A stretch of DNA of 64,000 nt. Source: Gnetum montanum. Its lineage: Eukaryota > Streptophyta > Gnetopsida > Gnetales > Gnetaceae. The stretch lies in the NCBI GenBank assembly GCA_015680685.1, contig MNCI01003793.1, positions 45,227 to 109,226 on the forward strand, given 5' to 3'. The notes beneath the pieces are model-generated. The model saw only the letters and a list, made by a program, of their open reading frames with translations, was not told the origin of the DNA and did not search any database. Position numbers and translations under genes: made by a program. Within the stretch, counting starts at the first letter, position 1, and the number at the start of each line of letters is the position of its first letter. This document shows positions 10,780-22,146 of this stretch, piece after piece.

Positions 10780-11205
10780 CTATGAAGTGAAACTAGCATG
10801 GAATGTCCGCTACAACATAAAACTGGCGAAGGTGAGCAAATGTCTGCTACGACGTTAAACTGACATAGCTTCACCAACATTCGCTATGATGTAAAACTAG
10901 CACAGATCATCCACTATGACATAAAACTGGCTCAACTCATCTGCTACAATATAAAAGTGGCAACAAACATCCACTATGATGTAAAACTGGCACAAATCAT
11001 CTGCTACAATGTAAAACTAGCATAGCTAGTCTGCTATGACTATAAATTGGCACATCATGTCCACTATGACATTAAATTGGCACACATGGTCTGTTGGGAC
11101 CTTAAACTTGCACATACATTCTGCTGGGACCTTAAACCAGCACAGTGGTCTGCTGGGTTCTTAAACCAGCACAAGGTCTACTAGGACCTTAAACTAGGTT
11201 CATGG
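10780..11205 (+). repeat. 30-bp tandem array in the Tat 3' UTR (element G)
   Basis: Consensus about TCYRCTATGACNTTAAACTG followed by GCACA. Unit starts at 10911, 10941, 10971, 11001, 11031, 11061, 11091 and 11121 are exactly 30 bp apart; units at each end are looser. About 13 copies begin soon after the integrase stop. Tandem arrays in the 3' UTR are a known trait of Tat/Ogre elements. Confidence 0.9.
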
Positions 11206-12491
11206 CACATCCCCAGCATGCATTTGCACCAAGTACACATCAAGCGAGCTTGCACAGTGCCAACGTGAGGTGGGACGTTCCAGTTCCAGAATGGAGTTCA
11301 TGACATAATGAGAACGTGATCTGGAACATACGCAATGCCGTTGCTCATGGCACCTTGCGGATCCCCCGAACATGTCGTATGACACCTCACTGACTCCCCA
11401 GACCTACCGTCACCACGACCCATCACCCTGACAGTAGTTCCTTGGTCAGTGCTTGTTGCTGGAGTTTGATAGTATTGTGGCCTAGCCATAATATTGTTAC
11501 CCTCCAGCTCCCTACCAGCGTCTAGGCTTAGACAATGTTTAGCTATGTGGTAGCTGATCCCATAGTTGAACTGAGAATGCATGCCTTTAGAAGGGATTCC
11601 AGAGCATCTGCACTCACAGCAACTCCCCGCTCCCTTGACGCTAGCTCCTCCATGCTAACACTACCAAGGTCATTGCTGGCCTTCCTGCTTTGGACATCAT
11701 ACACCAGTAGTGATGTCCAAGAGCTTCAACAATGTCTGCAGCTTTGCATCATGGCTATTTCTTCTGGTTCGCTCTCTATGTTTGTAGGGTGTGTTCCAGT
11801 GAGGTGTCGATCGAAGGTGCATCTTGCTACAATAGCAAATGCTACAGTGTTGCAAAGTGATTGTCTTGACTAGCTTGGATACTTCAAAGTGCACATCATG
11901 CCTTACCTTCTAAGCTTCTTTTCTTTACCTTACTACCTGCACCCGCAATTCCTACTCGCTCCCCTCTTTTACAAGCTTTTTCCAATGCTTGTTAAGCCCT
12001 CTTGTTTGCTCAACTGCAAAGTTCATGACATGCGTAACACAGCTCGCTGCATGGGAAGCACCTGTAGGTAGATCAAAGCCCCTGCATGGATGTAACACAA
12101 GTCATCTGGGGAAAGAAATACCTTTCCTGCAGCAAGGTTGTTCACAAATGTAAACGGTGAAATAGCAAAAGGCAAAAGCGTAAGAGAGAAAAGGATCACA
12201 TGCCTAAAACAAATGGCACGTAAGCCGCTTCACAATTTCCCTCCTCAAATGTTTGAACAAGAGGTCGAAGGTCAGCGAAAGTAAAGATGAAATTGCAAAC
12301 AACTCCCTCATGAGAACTCCGACGAGGGACTCTGCTAAACCTCATCTTTACCCTTTTTCTAAACCTCCTTCCTCCCTACTTAAATCTCCCCTTGACGTCT
12401 TGACAATCACCACATAGCAATGTTAGCATTTTGTCTTCTGTGGTGTTTCATATTCTTTGTCAATGTCTCTCAAGGCTGCCCTCCAAATGTC
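11206..12491 (+). mobile_element. Element G, rest of 3' UTR
   Basis: No coding signal. Parts match the 3' UTR of element F (for example AGATCAAAGCCCCTGCATGG near 12070 against GGTCAAAGCCTAGGTGG near 23565), and both end in the same polypurine tract. Confidence 0.6.
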
Positions 12492-12507
12492 AACAAAGAG
12501 GGGCCAA
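12492..12507 (+). other. Polypurine tract of element G
   Basis: AACAAAGAGGGGCCAA directly before the LTR start TGAAACACC. Element F has the same tract, ACAAAGAGGGGCCAT, at 24061-24075. Confidence 0.8.
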
Positions 12508-12747
12508 TGAAACACCCTAAATTTTTAGGGCATCCTTGCTTCATCGGGCCATCATAATTTAAGCAATGTCATGTCAATTCGGCAAGAAGTGGATGCTTTG
12601 TGTTTAGGCTATGCAATTTGCCAAATTCTCTAGCTGGATAATTCGTCCAGCTGATAGCCTACTTAGAAACGACATGGAGAGTTGTCAACAGTGCTCAAAA
12701 TGCGCAAAATATTTTGGCAGGTTTTCTAAGTCAAGGAGTTTGCTACG

Positions 12748-13378
12748 CTATGTCATGCTATATAGCATAGCAGGCTTCGGGAGACAGTTGTTCAAACAAT
12801 CGACCGTAAATTGTTGTAAGACAAGATGCTATGCTATGCCACACTACACAGCGTAGCACAACGTAGCTAGAGCAAGACAGGAAGGCTCAGCTTACTTAGT
12901 GATTTCAAATGCACTAAGTTAGCGCCTATAGCCTTCAAAAATAGTTGCTTCGCTCGACTCCAAGTTCTTCAGCAATGGCTCCTTCACTAGAAAGTGGAAA
13001 ACTTAGCAAAAAGTAGGTCATGTCAGTTGCTACGCTACGCTACGCTACGTAGCGAAACACAGTGTAACAACTCTGTGGAAACAATGAAAGGCACCTCAAA
13101 GGGCACGATTAGCAAGTTTGCAAGTGTCGCAGTGCAACGAGCAAAGGTCACAGATCGTCGATGTCCCCACAGCTAAGTCTAGGCTACTACGCTATACTAC
13201 GCTACACAGGGTAGCATAGCATAGCAAATATACAACAAAAATTCAACACACATCAAAGGTTTCCAACGCATGCAGTAGGATGCAACGTAAGTTTTTGCTT
13301 CAAACTAGTGGCTAAACTATGCTACGCTGCATAGCATAGCACAACGTAGCAAGTTGCTACGCTATGCTACAAAGCACG
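12748..13378 (+). repeat. Palindromic TAGC repeats in G LTR
   Basis: Four clusters (12748-12868, 13027-13060, 13186-13228, 13316-13378) of the words GCTACGCTATG and TAGCATAGC in inverted order. Examples are ATGCTATATAGCAT and CGCTACGTAGCG, both perfect palindromes. The same words fill the F LTRs. Confidence 0.85.
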
Positions 13379-13616
13379 ACATGACATAGAAAACAGTTAC
13401 GCCACATCAATGTACTTCACCTAATTACACCATTGGCACATATCTCCAAGCTCTGACCATGGAATTACAGCATGACAGGTTTGCAATTACAGCATGGCAG
13501 GCTCATCCAATGGACATGCACGTCCAACAGTCATCCACACCCATGCAGCATAAACAAGTCAACACAAGCCCATGGCACGTTGCATCCAAATTACATCTTT
13601 TGCATGCCCTTGATCC

Positions 13617-13624
13617 TATAAATA
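13617..13624 (+). promoter_or_regulatory. LTR TATA box of element G
   Basis: TATAAATA in the context CCTATAAATACC, matching CCTATAAATACCTCT in both F LTRs (17797 and 24713). Confidence 0.6.
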
Positions 13625-14271
13625 CCCCAATGAGCAATGCTCCGAAGGATCTTTGGACAGTTTTTTAGTCAGTCAGCAAGTCAGTTGGTTGGCTAGTAAA
13701 TTAGCTAGCAGGGAAGCAAGAAAGTTAGCGTTGTAATCCTAAGCATTGTAAACACCTTGTTTGACACAGTAAATAGTTGGCACTCCAGCTAGGCATTTTT
13801 CTGCTCTTTCTTGCTGTTCTTAGAGCATTTTGCATTGTTGGCCCCCGAATCCATGTTCAAGTATACAACTGCTTTGCTCAAAAATGTCTTGGTTGCTCTT
13901 GGGATCCTTGCACCCCTCAGTGCCGAGCAACCAATTATATCCACATTGACAGAGTGAAGTTGCGTTCTTGAAGCGGTGCATTTTTCTAACTGTAATTTAC
14001 TTTTTTTTCTTGCTTATCATTGCATTTTTACATGGTTTTCTGTATCTTTTGCATTTAAAGTTATCATCTTATGCTAGAAGTCTTGTTTTCAAATCATCTA
14101 TTTACGAAAGGTTATATTAACACTGACTAAGTCCCTATCTAATCGACCAGACCGTTCAGGGCACCCCATTTTCATTTAGCTAGCACACCCCTCGTGCGGA
14201 TTTGGGGTTAAGACTTGCATGATCGATGACCTCTCGATGTTTTCCAGCCACTGACGTTTTCGATCACAACA

Positions 14272-16330
14272 TTGAATATGACTGGGGCCCAGTATTTTCA
14301 ACATGCAAGGATCCCAATCTTCCATTTATAAATTCCAGCCATGCTCAATCATTTAGTTATGGGGGATACCCCCCATTCTAACAACAAGCATAATTAATAA
14401 ATGTTTTTCATTTTCTTTAATTTTACAATTTTTTGTTTTCCAATTTTTCATCTTTCAATTTATTGTTTTACCTTTTTGTTATTTCATCTTTTTATGAGTA
14501 ATCTTGTCTATGAATAAAACACTCATGTGACCCATTGGTTGAGGTGTTATTTTATGCTATCAAGTCTTGGGTGACTAATTATTTGGACAGTGAGCCCATC
14601 ACATCCATCCACCCATTCTATTAATAAGAGGTTCTACTCTGGGTATGATGATATTCTTGATATCATTGAAACTTAAAGTAATTTTGTGTTCATTATGCCA
14701 AGAGTGAAGAAGGATGGACCAAGAAGGAATGGCTAGGGTGTGACATCAAGGGGACTTGTGGATTCTCTTTGGTGACATCTATAGGAGTTACCATGCAACT
14801 CGGTTGTACTAAGATCCTTGTAGATAAAATGAAAAATGAGACTAAGAGTAATCAAAAGGCACACAATCAAGGAAATTCCAATGCTGTTCAAGGGGGTCCC
14901 ATTGGAAAGACATGCACCCATGCCTGAAGGTAGGTGGCTTCTTTGGATTAAGCATTAAAAAAAAAGAGAGAAAAAAAGAGTGCCACAAAGCAAAATCACT
15001 CCTCCCTTGTATGAAATGCCAAGTGATCAGACGCTTAGCTATCATGGTGCTCTTATGGTTATCTATCCTTGGATGAGGCAATGTGATGTCACTGATTAGA
15101 GGAATGGACTTGGTCTTGATTTCGGAGTGATGGGTTAATGACACATTAATCATGCCCTACATGTAGGCTTCATTATGCCCTAAGTCCATTAGCTCCTGTT
15201 CTGATCTCTGCAATCCCTTCCACAATTCACCTCACCTCGCTATTCGTATAATTGGGACTTGTGTCTTGGGTAGCATGGAATTCACCTCTCATCACGGTGA
15301 TATTTACATGTGCATGTTTTGTGAAATTGGTGTTGATTGTACTTAAACTTTCTAGTGCCCACAGACATTTTAAGATAGGGTTATGCAAGGGCACTATAGG
15401 TTGGAACCTATTTTAGGAAGGACCCACTTGCATAACCTGTGTAATTGCACTTATAACACATTTACTACATGTCATTCAATACCCTCCAAGTATTACCAAA
15501 GATTTTTTTTTCTTTCTTTTCCTTATTATCCTTCTAGTTCAAACATTCCTATGAGTTAACACATGTTCTTTTTCCCCTACTCTTCATAATTTTCCTTGAT
15601 AGATTTTACACCATTCTAATCTTTGTGCCTTTGGAATTAGTTGTATTATCTTGGATCCCTTTACATTGATCTATATGTCCTCAGTTTATACCTTAGAGTT
15701 TCAAAAATTTTAAAAATTTGGTAACTTTTTCAAGTGTCCAATTTTTGGTAGGACGTGATATTGGGTACGCAATATCGCATCCGATGCTATATCGGGTCCC
15801 CGCTAGTAGGTACACGATCTCGCATCCTAAAAATATATATATATATGTGGACCCCCTGCGCCTATCAACATCATTTGTAAGTATTCACGTAGGGGAAGTT
15901 TTTCAAATTTCTTTCTACGACTTATGATTGCACATCTCTTGCTTTGATAACCATAACTTGCTCACTGGTGCTTTGATTTTCATTCCATCTGAACCTACTT
16001 GAACTCGGAGTGTTCAGCTTAGTCATGGGGGAGGGGTACATACCAAATTTCATATCAATTTTTTTTTGAAATTTTTCATCGTCCAAAGGACACTATCAAG
16101 GGTAATTAGTTATAAAAATAATAATAAACATGTGTCAAAAAAAAATTCATCTCCTTACGTATACTGGGAAATTAAAACATTGAAACCACCTCAGCAAAGT
16201 GGACCAAATATTAAAATCTTGTGGAGACATTTCCATAAAAACTCTTAACTTTAAAATCACACGGAATCGAAATTAACTCGTTAAGGCAAGAAGTAAGGTA
16301 TAAATTAACTTTGGTAAGCAACCTTACTAA
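14272..16330 (+). mobile_element. Element D, internal region left part (non-coding)
   Basis: Begins abruptly at the end of the G LTR. It matches, in inverse orientation, element B 44420-43060: shared text includes CACTCATGTGACCCATTGG, the TGCAAGGGCACTATAGG tract, and ATGGGGGATA polypurine-like words. No open frame of note. It holds an AT microsatellite (15832-15846), a GATATCG-rich stretch (15755-15835) and a second polypurine-like word near 16019-16037. The 5' part of D (LTR, gag, pol) would lie left of G and is not visible. Confidence 0.65.
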
Positions 16331-17290
16331 TGATTGGTCCCATGCGATTGTATATGGCCCCAAAGCATGCACAACAAGAAGGTCCCTCTCAAGGTGTGTT
16401 TAAGCAACCCATGAGAGGTAGAGAATGGATGCTTGCTAAACAACACATAGTGTAGGAGGAGCAATCGTTTAGTATCCATAAAGAAGACCCTATCACTGTG
16501 CAATCAAGATAGGCAGAAGGAGGAGCTGTTGCAGTGCTTGAATAGGGATGAAACCTCACGTTGCCCCTAGAGTGTGTCTAGGCCATTCGTGAAAAGTCCA
16601 CATGGGCTATCATGATCGTGGAATTGAACTTTGGACCTTTCATAGAATTCACTCTTGAGGCCATTAGGGACCATCTCAAAAGGTCCCCATTATGGCCTAT
16701 CCTCTTTGAAAGCGGTGCCTGTACTTAGGAGAAACGTATCAATTCTAGCACAATAAAGAAGAAGGCACTACATTTAACATTTGTGGTGTATCTGTTGATT
16801 TCTTTGTCCAAGCCATTTCAGAAGTATTAAACCTTTTGAATACAGGGCCAAAGGTTGCTCGTATGTTCACTCACTCTAATGCTGATGTGTAAAAGGTTTG
16901 GTTAGATAGGGCATATGGTAAAAAAGATAAGACCTATGGAGAGTTGACGGTGGAAGAGAAAATCTACTTTAAAATTGGAACTTATCATACCTTCCTCACA
17001 AAAGGATTAAACAGAATTCCAACATATGTGGCAAGAGGATGTGTGATATTGATGGGAAATATTAATGCTAACCTACCTCATCTATATTTCATGGAGATCC
17101 TAATGTGGTTTGAAGAACATAAGACATGGAATTTTATGTTGCCCCTTCCCTTGTCTCATCAGGAAGCTGTGCAAGCATGGTAGTATTCAAGGATACACCA
17201 ATGATGTCCTCAGGAAAGCCCACAATGCTTCATACACTGAACTGCTAAAGCCACCAGCTGTAAGAAAACTTACTAGTAAGATGTTGGGGC
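16331..17290 (+). pseudogene. Element D accessory ORF, N-terminal part
   Basis: A degenerate frame leading into F. Readable stretches: FVQAISEVLNLLNTGPKVA, KVWLDRAYGKKDKTYGELTV (about 16890-16950), then IYFKIGTYHTFLTKGLNRIP and VILMGNINANLPHLYFMEIL (to about 17110). After a frameshift near 17150 come RKLCKHGSIQGYTNDVL and ELLKPPAVRKLTSKMLG. The pattern (Leu-rich helix, NINAN-LP-LYF, LC-x-HGSI) recalls the putative plant transposon protein domain found downstream of pol in some plant gypsy elements, but I cannot confirm that family. F interrupts it at 17290; the C-terminal half resumes at 25380. Confidence 0.5.
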
Positions 17291-17371
17291 TAAAACACCA
17301 CAAAATTTTAGGTCTCAGCATCTTGACTGCGAATTTTTCTAAGTGTTAGAGTGATGGCACTTTCTGCACCT

Positions 17372-17745
17372 TGCTACGCTATGTAGCATAGCGCTACAGT
17401 GTGTAACATAACACTACAATGTAGTGTAGCGCAATAGTGCATAGCATAGCGCTATAGTGTAACAGCCTGCTACGTTGCGTAGCATAGCACAACAACAACT
17501 GCCAGATTTGCAAGACTTTTATAAGTGTTAGAACGATGGCACTTTCTAGACCTTTCTACGCTACGTAGCGTAGCGTAGTGTAGCACAATACCAACTACCA
17601 AATTTGTAAGATTTTTTCTAAGTGTCAGAACGATGGCACTTTCTGCACCTTACTACACTATGTAGCTTAGCACTACAGTGCAATACCCAGCACTACAATG
17701 CAATACCCAGTGCTACAGTGTAGCGTAGCGATACAGTGTAACACC
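17372..17745 (+). repeat. Higher-order palindromic array in F 5' LTR
   Basis: Three blocks, each starting with AAGTGTYAGARYGATGGCAC (about 17340, 17523, 17615), followed by inverted TAGC words. 17556-17573 is a perfect 18-bp palindrome, CTACGCTACGTAGCGTAG. Further words such as GCTACAGTG and TAGCGCTA alternate to 17745. Confidence 0.85.
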
Positions 17746-17796
17746 TACCGCACTATCACGTGGTACCTTATCTACATTTTGGGCTAACCCTAGCCC

Positions 17797-17804
17797 TATA
17801 AATA
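17797..17804 (+). promoter_or_regulatory. LTR TATA box of element F (5' LTR)
   Basis: TATAAATA in CCCTATAAATACCTC, following the palindromic array. The same sequence is at 24713-24720 in the 3' LTR. Confidence 0.65.
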
Positions 17805-18494
17805 CCTCTACGTCCTCTTTTGAAAGGGGATGGGAGAAAAAGGGGGGAGGCTTCCATTTCTTCACCAGCAAAGCATTTGGCATTTTGGCATCTTGGCACC
17901 TAGCTTCGTGGCGAACGAGACCCAAAGCACACCACACCGACAAAGAGGCACAACTACATCGCATGGTACACTGTAGCCCCATTGCAAGCCAAAGGGACAT
18001 TGTGTAGTGCACCGTAACTACTAACCCAACAGACATAGTTTATCACAGTGAGCACCAAATTTCACAGCCCGATACCATTGAGGCTATGATTACGCTCCTA
18101 CTATGCTTATTGTACACTCTATATACTTGTACCCCATTTTTGGGGTGGTGTATCTTCCTATTCAAACTCTCTTTTTGTCTGGTTATAACATTTATTTATT
18201 TTAGCATTGTTAAGAATTCAATCATGTCCACTGTCTTGTTACACATTTTAGCATGTTTCTACTGTGGTGCACATTACATTTTTTTTATTTTACTACTAGG
18301 TGTTCCATTTAAAATTATTGTTTGCAAAAGGGTTATTGTACACCAGTTGAGTCCCTGTCTGATTGACTAGATCATCCAAGGAACCCTGAATTTGTTCTCT
18401 CTAGCACGGCCCTCGTGCGGATTCGGGGTTAGTTTGTGTGCTCAAAGACTTCTCAATGTTTCCAACCACCAACGTTTTCTGTTGCTACAGTTCT

Positions 18495-18512
18495 TGGCGC
18501 TAGAAGGAGGGC
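18495..18512 (+). other. Primer binding site of element F (tRNA-Asn type)
   Basis: TGGCGCTAGAAGGAGGGC, five bases after the LTR end. It is complementary to a tRNA 3' end of the form CTCCTTCTAGCGCCA, which I recall as plant tRNA-Asn. This differs from the tRNA-Asp-like site of family 1. Confidence 0.6.
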
Positions 18513-18913
18513 TAGATCTAATTTTTTGTCAAGTATCATTTTTAACTTTTATGACTTGTTCTATATAGCGTAGCAGCTGCACCACATGCAGCATAGTAGG
18601 CATACACTATGTAGCATAGCACACTACGACGCTATAGTGTAGGATAGTGCTACAATGTAACACCCTATTACGCTACATCAGAGTTGGCCATTTTTACTAG
18701 TTGTCATACTTAGCACCTTTTTTTTGCATTTTCATACTTAGCATTTTTTCTGCATTTTCATACTTAGCATTTTTTTCTTTTGCATTATTACACTTAGCCA
18801 TTTTCTATATTTCTATACTTGGCCATTTCCCTGCTACTAGTAGACTTCGTCATTTTTTTGCTATTTTCAAAGTTAGCCATTTTTTGCAACTAACAACTCT
18901 AATAGCCTGATTT
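18513..18913 (+). repeat. Element F leader with palindromic and 29-30-bp tandem repeats
   Basis: 18565-18680 repeats the LTR-type palindromic words (CACTATGTAGCATAGCAC, GCTATAGTGTAGG). 18695-18890 is a tandem array with the unit TTTTCATACTTAGCATTTTT, with cores at about 18704, 18734, 18763, 18793 and 18818, so about 29-30 bp apart. It ends just before the gag start. Confidence 0.75.
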
Positions 18914-21336
18914 GTGAATGTGAATCTAGATCAACCTTCCACGTTGGTGTCTAACACATTTGATATTGCAACCCAGCCAAAGCATGCTACATTAAGCCAT
19001 GAACAATACAATTTTGTTTATGCCAAAATCCAAGAAAGATTACTAGTGCATTACCTCGATTTAGAGGAAAAACAGGACTACGAACGAGTCCACCAAAATG
19101 GACGGGAGTACAACCCCTCCTTGTTTGACAAAATGCCACTCACAGAGTCCTACCACCAGTTTTTGTCCTGACTCATCCGTGTAAACAAGCATGATGTAGG
19201 GAAAACCTACAAGGAAGCCTCACAGAAGGAGGAAGATGAGTTTGAAGTCCACTCCGAGCATGAGAGCCCCCTCCACACTATCTTCCAACAACCACTCTAT
19301 AGTATAACCACTCGGTTTGGTCCATCAATCCCCTCCAAGATAGTAACCATGCCAATTCAGCCTTCCTCACAAGCAACTAATGCATTTTCCCAGCACTATG
19401 CTCATGCAGGGGCCACCTTCCAGCCCTAAACAACTCAAGAATCCTACATCCCTCCTGTCTCATCGGTGTCTACGGTGTCTGTCCAACCCACCCATGTGTG
19501 GCCCATTCCAATCACCACACCCATCGCTCAGCCATTACATCAGCAATCGTCCGCTACAACGTTAAACTGGCAACACCCATCCACTACAATGTTAAATTGG
19601 AAAACTTCACAACCAACAATTCTACCCTATGCTATGAAACCAACCCAAGCCTAGCCAATGCAATTGGCTGGCACATCCCCAAGCTTGGATCAGGCATTCC
19701 AACTAATCCAAAGTTTGATAGAGGAGATCAACTGACTTAAGGCTACCTCCTTTGATACCATTAAGGTGGTGGACTTCTATCAAGATGATCCCATAAGTCC
19801 TACGGTACGACCCCTAACTCTTCCAATTGGTGCCCAACTACCTCAATTTACCAAACATAATGGAGAAGGGAACCCCAATGCATACTTGGTCACATTTCGA
19901 TCTGAATGCCTACTCCTTCAATCTTGGCCACACACCATCATGCACGTGTTCCCCATGTCACTCACTAGTAATGCTATGGACTGGTATCACACACTCCCTA
20001 AGGCCTCAATCTCCTCTTTGGAGGATCTCATAAGAAATTTTGTGACACGCTTCAAATACAACCTAAAACCTGAAGAAACCCTTGACCAGCTAATGCAAGT
20101 TAAATAGGGGCCTCTAGAGCCCATTTCAAAATTCCTCCAATGTTGGAATGTTGCATTGAATGAAATGCATGAACCCTTAGTAAAGACACACCTACTAGCT
20201 ATCTTCAAAGGTGCACTGAATGACTTCATCAAGTCCAAACTGTATTATCTAGCCTCAAAGTCTCTTAGCCAAGCCTTTGCCCAAGCAAAAAGCATAGAGG
20301 AAGTAGTGCAAGCTAGCAATGATCCAGCCTATGTGGCCTACAAAAATCAACATGCTTGCAAGAAAAACACAATAGTGATAACAATAGCCACAAGCACAAG
20401 AGCAACCAATCAGGGCCCAGCAACGAAGCGGCCCAAAGCCCCAACTAACAAAATTGCCAATTCTAGCACCAACTCACCTACATTGACAGGGGCTGCCCTA
20501 AGACCCAACTTTTAGTGCAAGGACCGCTCAAAGTATACACCATTGCCGGTGCAACCCTATGAACTACTAGAGAAACTCTTGAAAGCTGGGCAAATCCAAC
20601 ACAAACATGTATCAGCAATTACCTGCCAAAAACATAATAGGTACTGCGAACTACTAAGGAACCCTGCTTTAGCAGTGCCAAATGAGCCCCTAGTTCCACA
20701 ACACTTCAAGCTAGACCAATACTGTCATTTCCACCAATTGGCTAGTCACAATACAGACAATTGTTGTGCTTTGCAAGATGACCTGCAGAGAATGATAAAA
20801 TGTGGCCAACTGGTGATTAACATGGTGAGTCAATCCAACATAGATGATGCCTCCTATGTTAGAAATTCCTTTAGCATAGGTGGTAAGTCTAAACCTACGC
20901 AACAATCTTTTGTGATCCATGTGCCCCCCAGCAAGGCAAGGGTACCCTTCACCTCCACAAGCAAGAGGCCTCCCTTTATTATCAAAGTGCCACCTCGAGC
21001 ACCCACAATGCCCTTTGTGGTCAAAGTTCCACAGAAATCGTCTGCTAAGACGTTAAACTTACCTGATGCAACAACAACCACTAAGCAACCTTTTTTTATC
21101 AAGGTCCCACAACAAGTTGACCATACAACAACTCTACCTAAATCACCATTTTTCATAAGGGTGCCACAACGTGTTGGCCCCTCACCTACCCGAAGCCCAA
21201 CAATGGGCAACATCTCAATCGCTCCTCCGTTAAGGGTTGACCGGGTAGACCCAACAAATGGCAACGTAAGAGGACAAATGACCACCTCGGAACCCCCATG
21301 GCCGAAGCAAAGGCCACAACCAGCAAACAACAACTA
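18914..21336 (+). pseudogene. Element F gag (Tat type)
   Basis: Capsid/nucleocapsid polyprotein. A single reading frame of about 808 codons from the ATG at 18914 to TAA 21334-21336, interrupted only by in-frame stops (for example TGA 19169, TAG 20105 and 20513). The capsid part includes FYQDDPISPTVRPLTLPIG (19775), WYHTLPKASISSLEDLI and FKYNLKPEETLDQLMQVK (20060). The nucleocapsid-like part reads YCHFHQLASHNTDNCCALQD (about 20721), the short C-x2-H motif of Tat gag proteins. A basic repeat region with F-F/V-I-K/R-V-P recurs eight or so times at 20912-21170. Copies of the UTR 30-bp motif lie in frame at 19548-19605 and 21041-21065. Confidence 0.85.
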
Positions 21337-21417
21337 AATGCTGGGGCCCCTACCCCTAAGTAGGCCAAGCAAACCAAGCCCAAGTCCCCCTCCCGAGAGA
21401 TCTGTCTCTCAAGCCAC

Positions 21418-22146
21418 ATGGAGAAAGTCAAAGCCAACACAACAACCAATGATAAGGACTTTGTAGCTACATTAACCTAGGTAAAACAAGCACTTAAGAA
21501 AAAGAACACAACATTGAGCTTATATGACCTGGTCATGACTTCATCTACTCATTGCCAAGCATTGGCCAAGACATTGGCCTCCATTCCTGTTACGGAGGAC
21601 ATCCCTACAAATGAGGCATCCATCCGTGCAACAATGTTGCCCCCTGCACCACAAGAATCGAGTTCAACATCTTTAGTGTTCCACAATAATGTAGTCAAAG
21701 TCAGCCCTGAACAAGGGGAGGTTACTACAGCTCCACTATCCATTAGCATTTGTGTTGGACAATGTACCATCCGTAGGGTACATGTTGATGATGGTGCAAC
21801 AAAAAACGTAGTATTGTACTCCATCATTGACAAGCTAGGCCTGGCAGATGAAATCAAGCCAACCAAAATCACATGTTTAAAATCCTTTAATAGATCACGT
21901 GTCATAGTCAGGGGTACAATTAAATTAGCCTTTGTGGTAGGAGAGCAATTTCCTACTAGTGCAAATTTCACTATCATAGAGGAGCCAGGTTTCAACATGA
22001 TTCTAGGAAGGCCTTGGCTAGCCCAACTAAGGGCCATCTCCTCTTCCATCCACCAAGAAATCCACATTACATACGAAGGTGGTCAAGTTATCATCCATGG
22101 TGGTAATGCTTCCTCTTTGACTATCCATGACATAGACATGACATAA
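21418..22146 (+). pseudogene. Element F aspartic protease
   Basis: Retropepsin domain in the frame after gag (gag frame +2, this frame +1). I start at the ATG 21418; one TAG lies at about 21478. SLYDLVMTSSTHCQAL is the usual Tat linker. The active-site region reads IRRVHVDDGATKNVVLYSII (about 21770-21830): D-D-G-A where D-x-G-A is expected, so the catalytic Asp is present. NMILGRPWLAQLRAI (about 22000-22040) is the conserved C-terminal signature. Open for the last 210 codons. No RT frame follows. Confidence 0.8.

Larger units (their letters stand above)
12508..14271 (+). mobile_element. Element G, 3' LTR
   Basis: A 1764-bp LTR from TGAAACACCC to CGATCACAACA. Its last 150 bp (CCTCGTGCGGATT, ACCTCTCGATGTTTTCC) are clearly homologous to the LTR ends of F at 18489 and 25379. 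It is about 500 bp longer than the F LTRs because of extra palindrome-bearing segments. After 14271 the sequence is element D, so G is inserted in D; its 5' LTR, gag and protease lie left of the window or were lost. Confidence 0.85.
17291..18489 (+). mobile_element. Element F, 5' LTR
   Basis: 1199 bp, TAAAACACCAC... to ...GTTGCTACA, ending just before the primer site. It aligns over its whole length with 24076-25379. Both carry the palindrome clusters, the CCTATAAATACCTCT promoter, CCCCATTTTTGGGGTGG and a shared degenerate frame downstream of the TATA box. That small frame is not credible as a gene. Confidence 0.85.

Noticed and set aside
13027-13060. GCTACGCTACG repeats as a telomere-like or microsatellite array
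   Set aside because: Only a few units, and the words are part of the palindromic LTR pattern shared with F.
18086-18370. A 94-codon hydrophobic frame, repeated at 25000-25260
   Set aside because: It lies in both LTRs of F, is there because LTRs are repeated, and its length and frame differ between the copies. Judged non-coding.
20854-21333. Minus-strand 159-codon open frame
   Set aside because: Antisense shadow of the F gag proline-rich repeats; no start context or domain.
21549-22067. Minus-strand 172-codon open frame
   Set aside because: Antisense of the protease domain, whose sense frame has clear family motifs.
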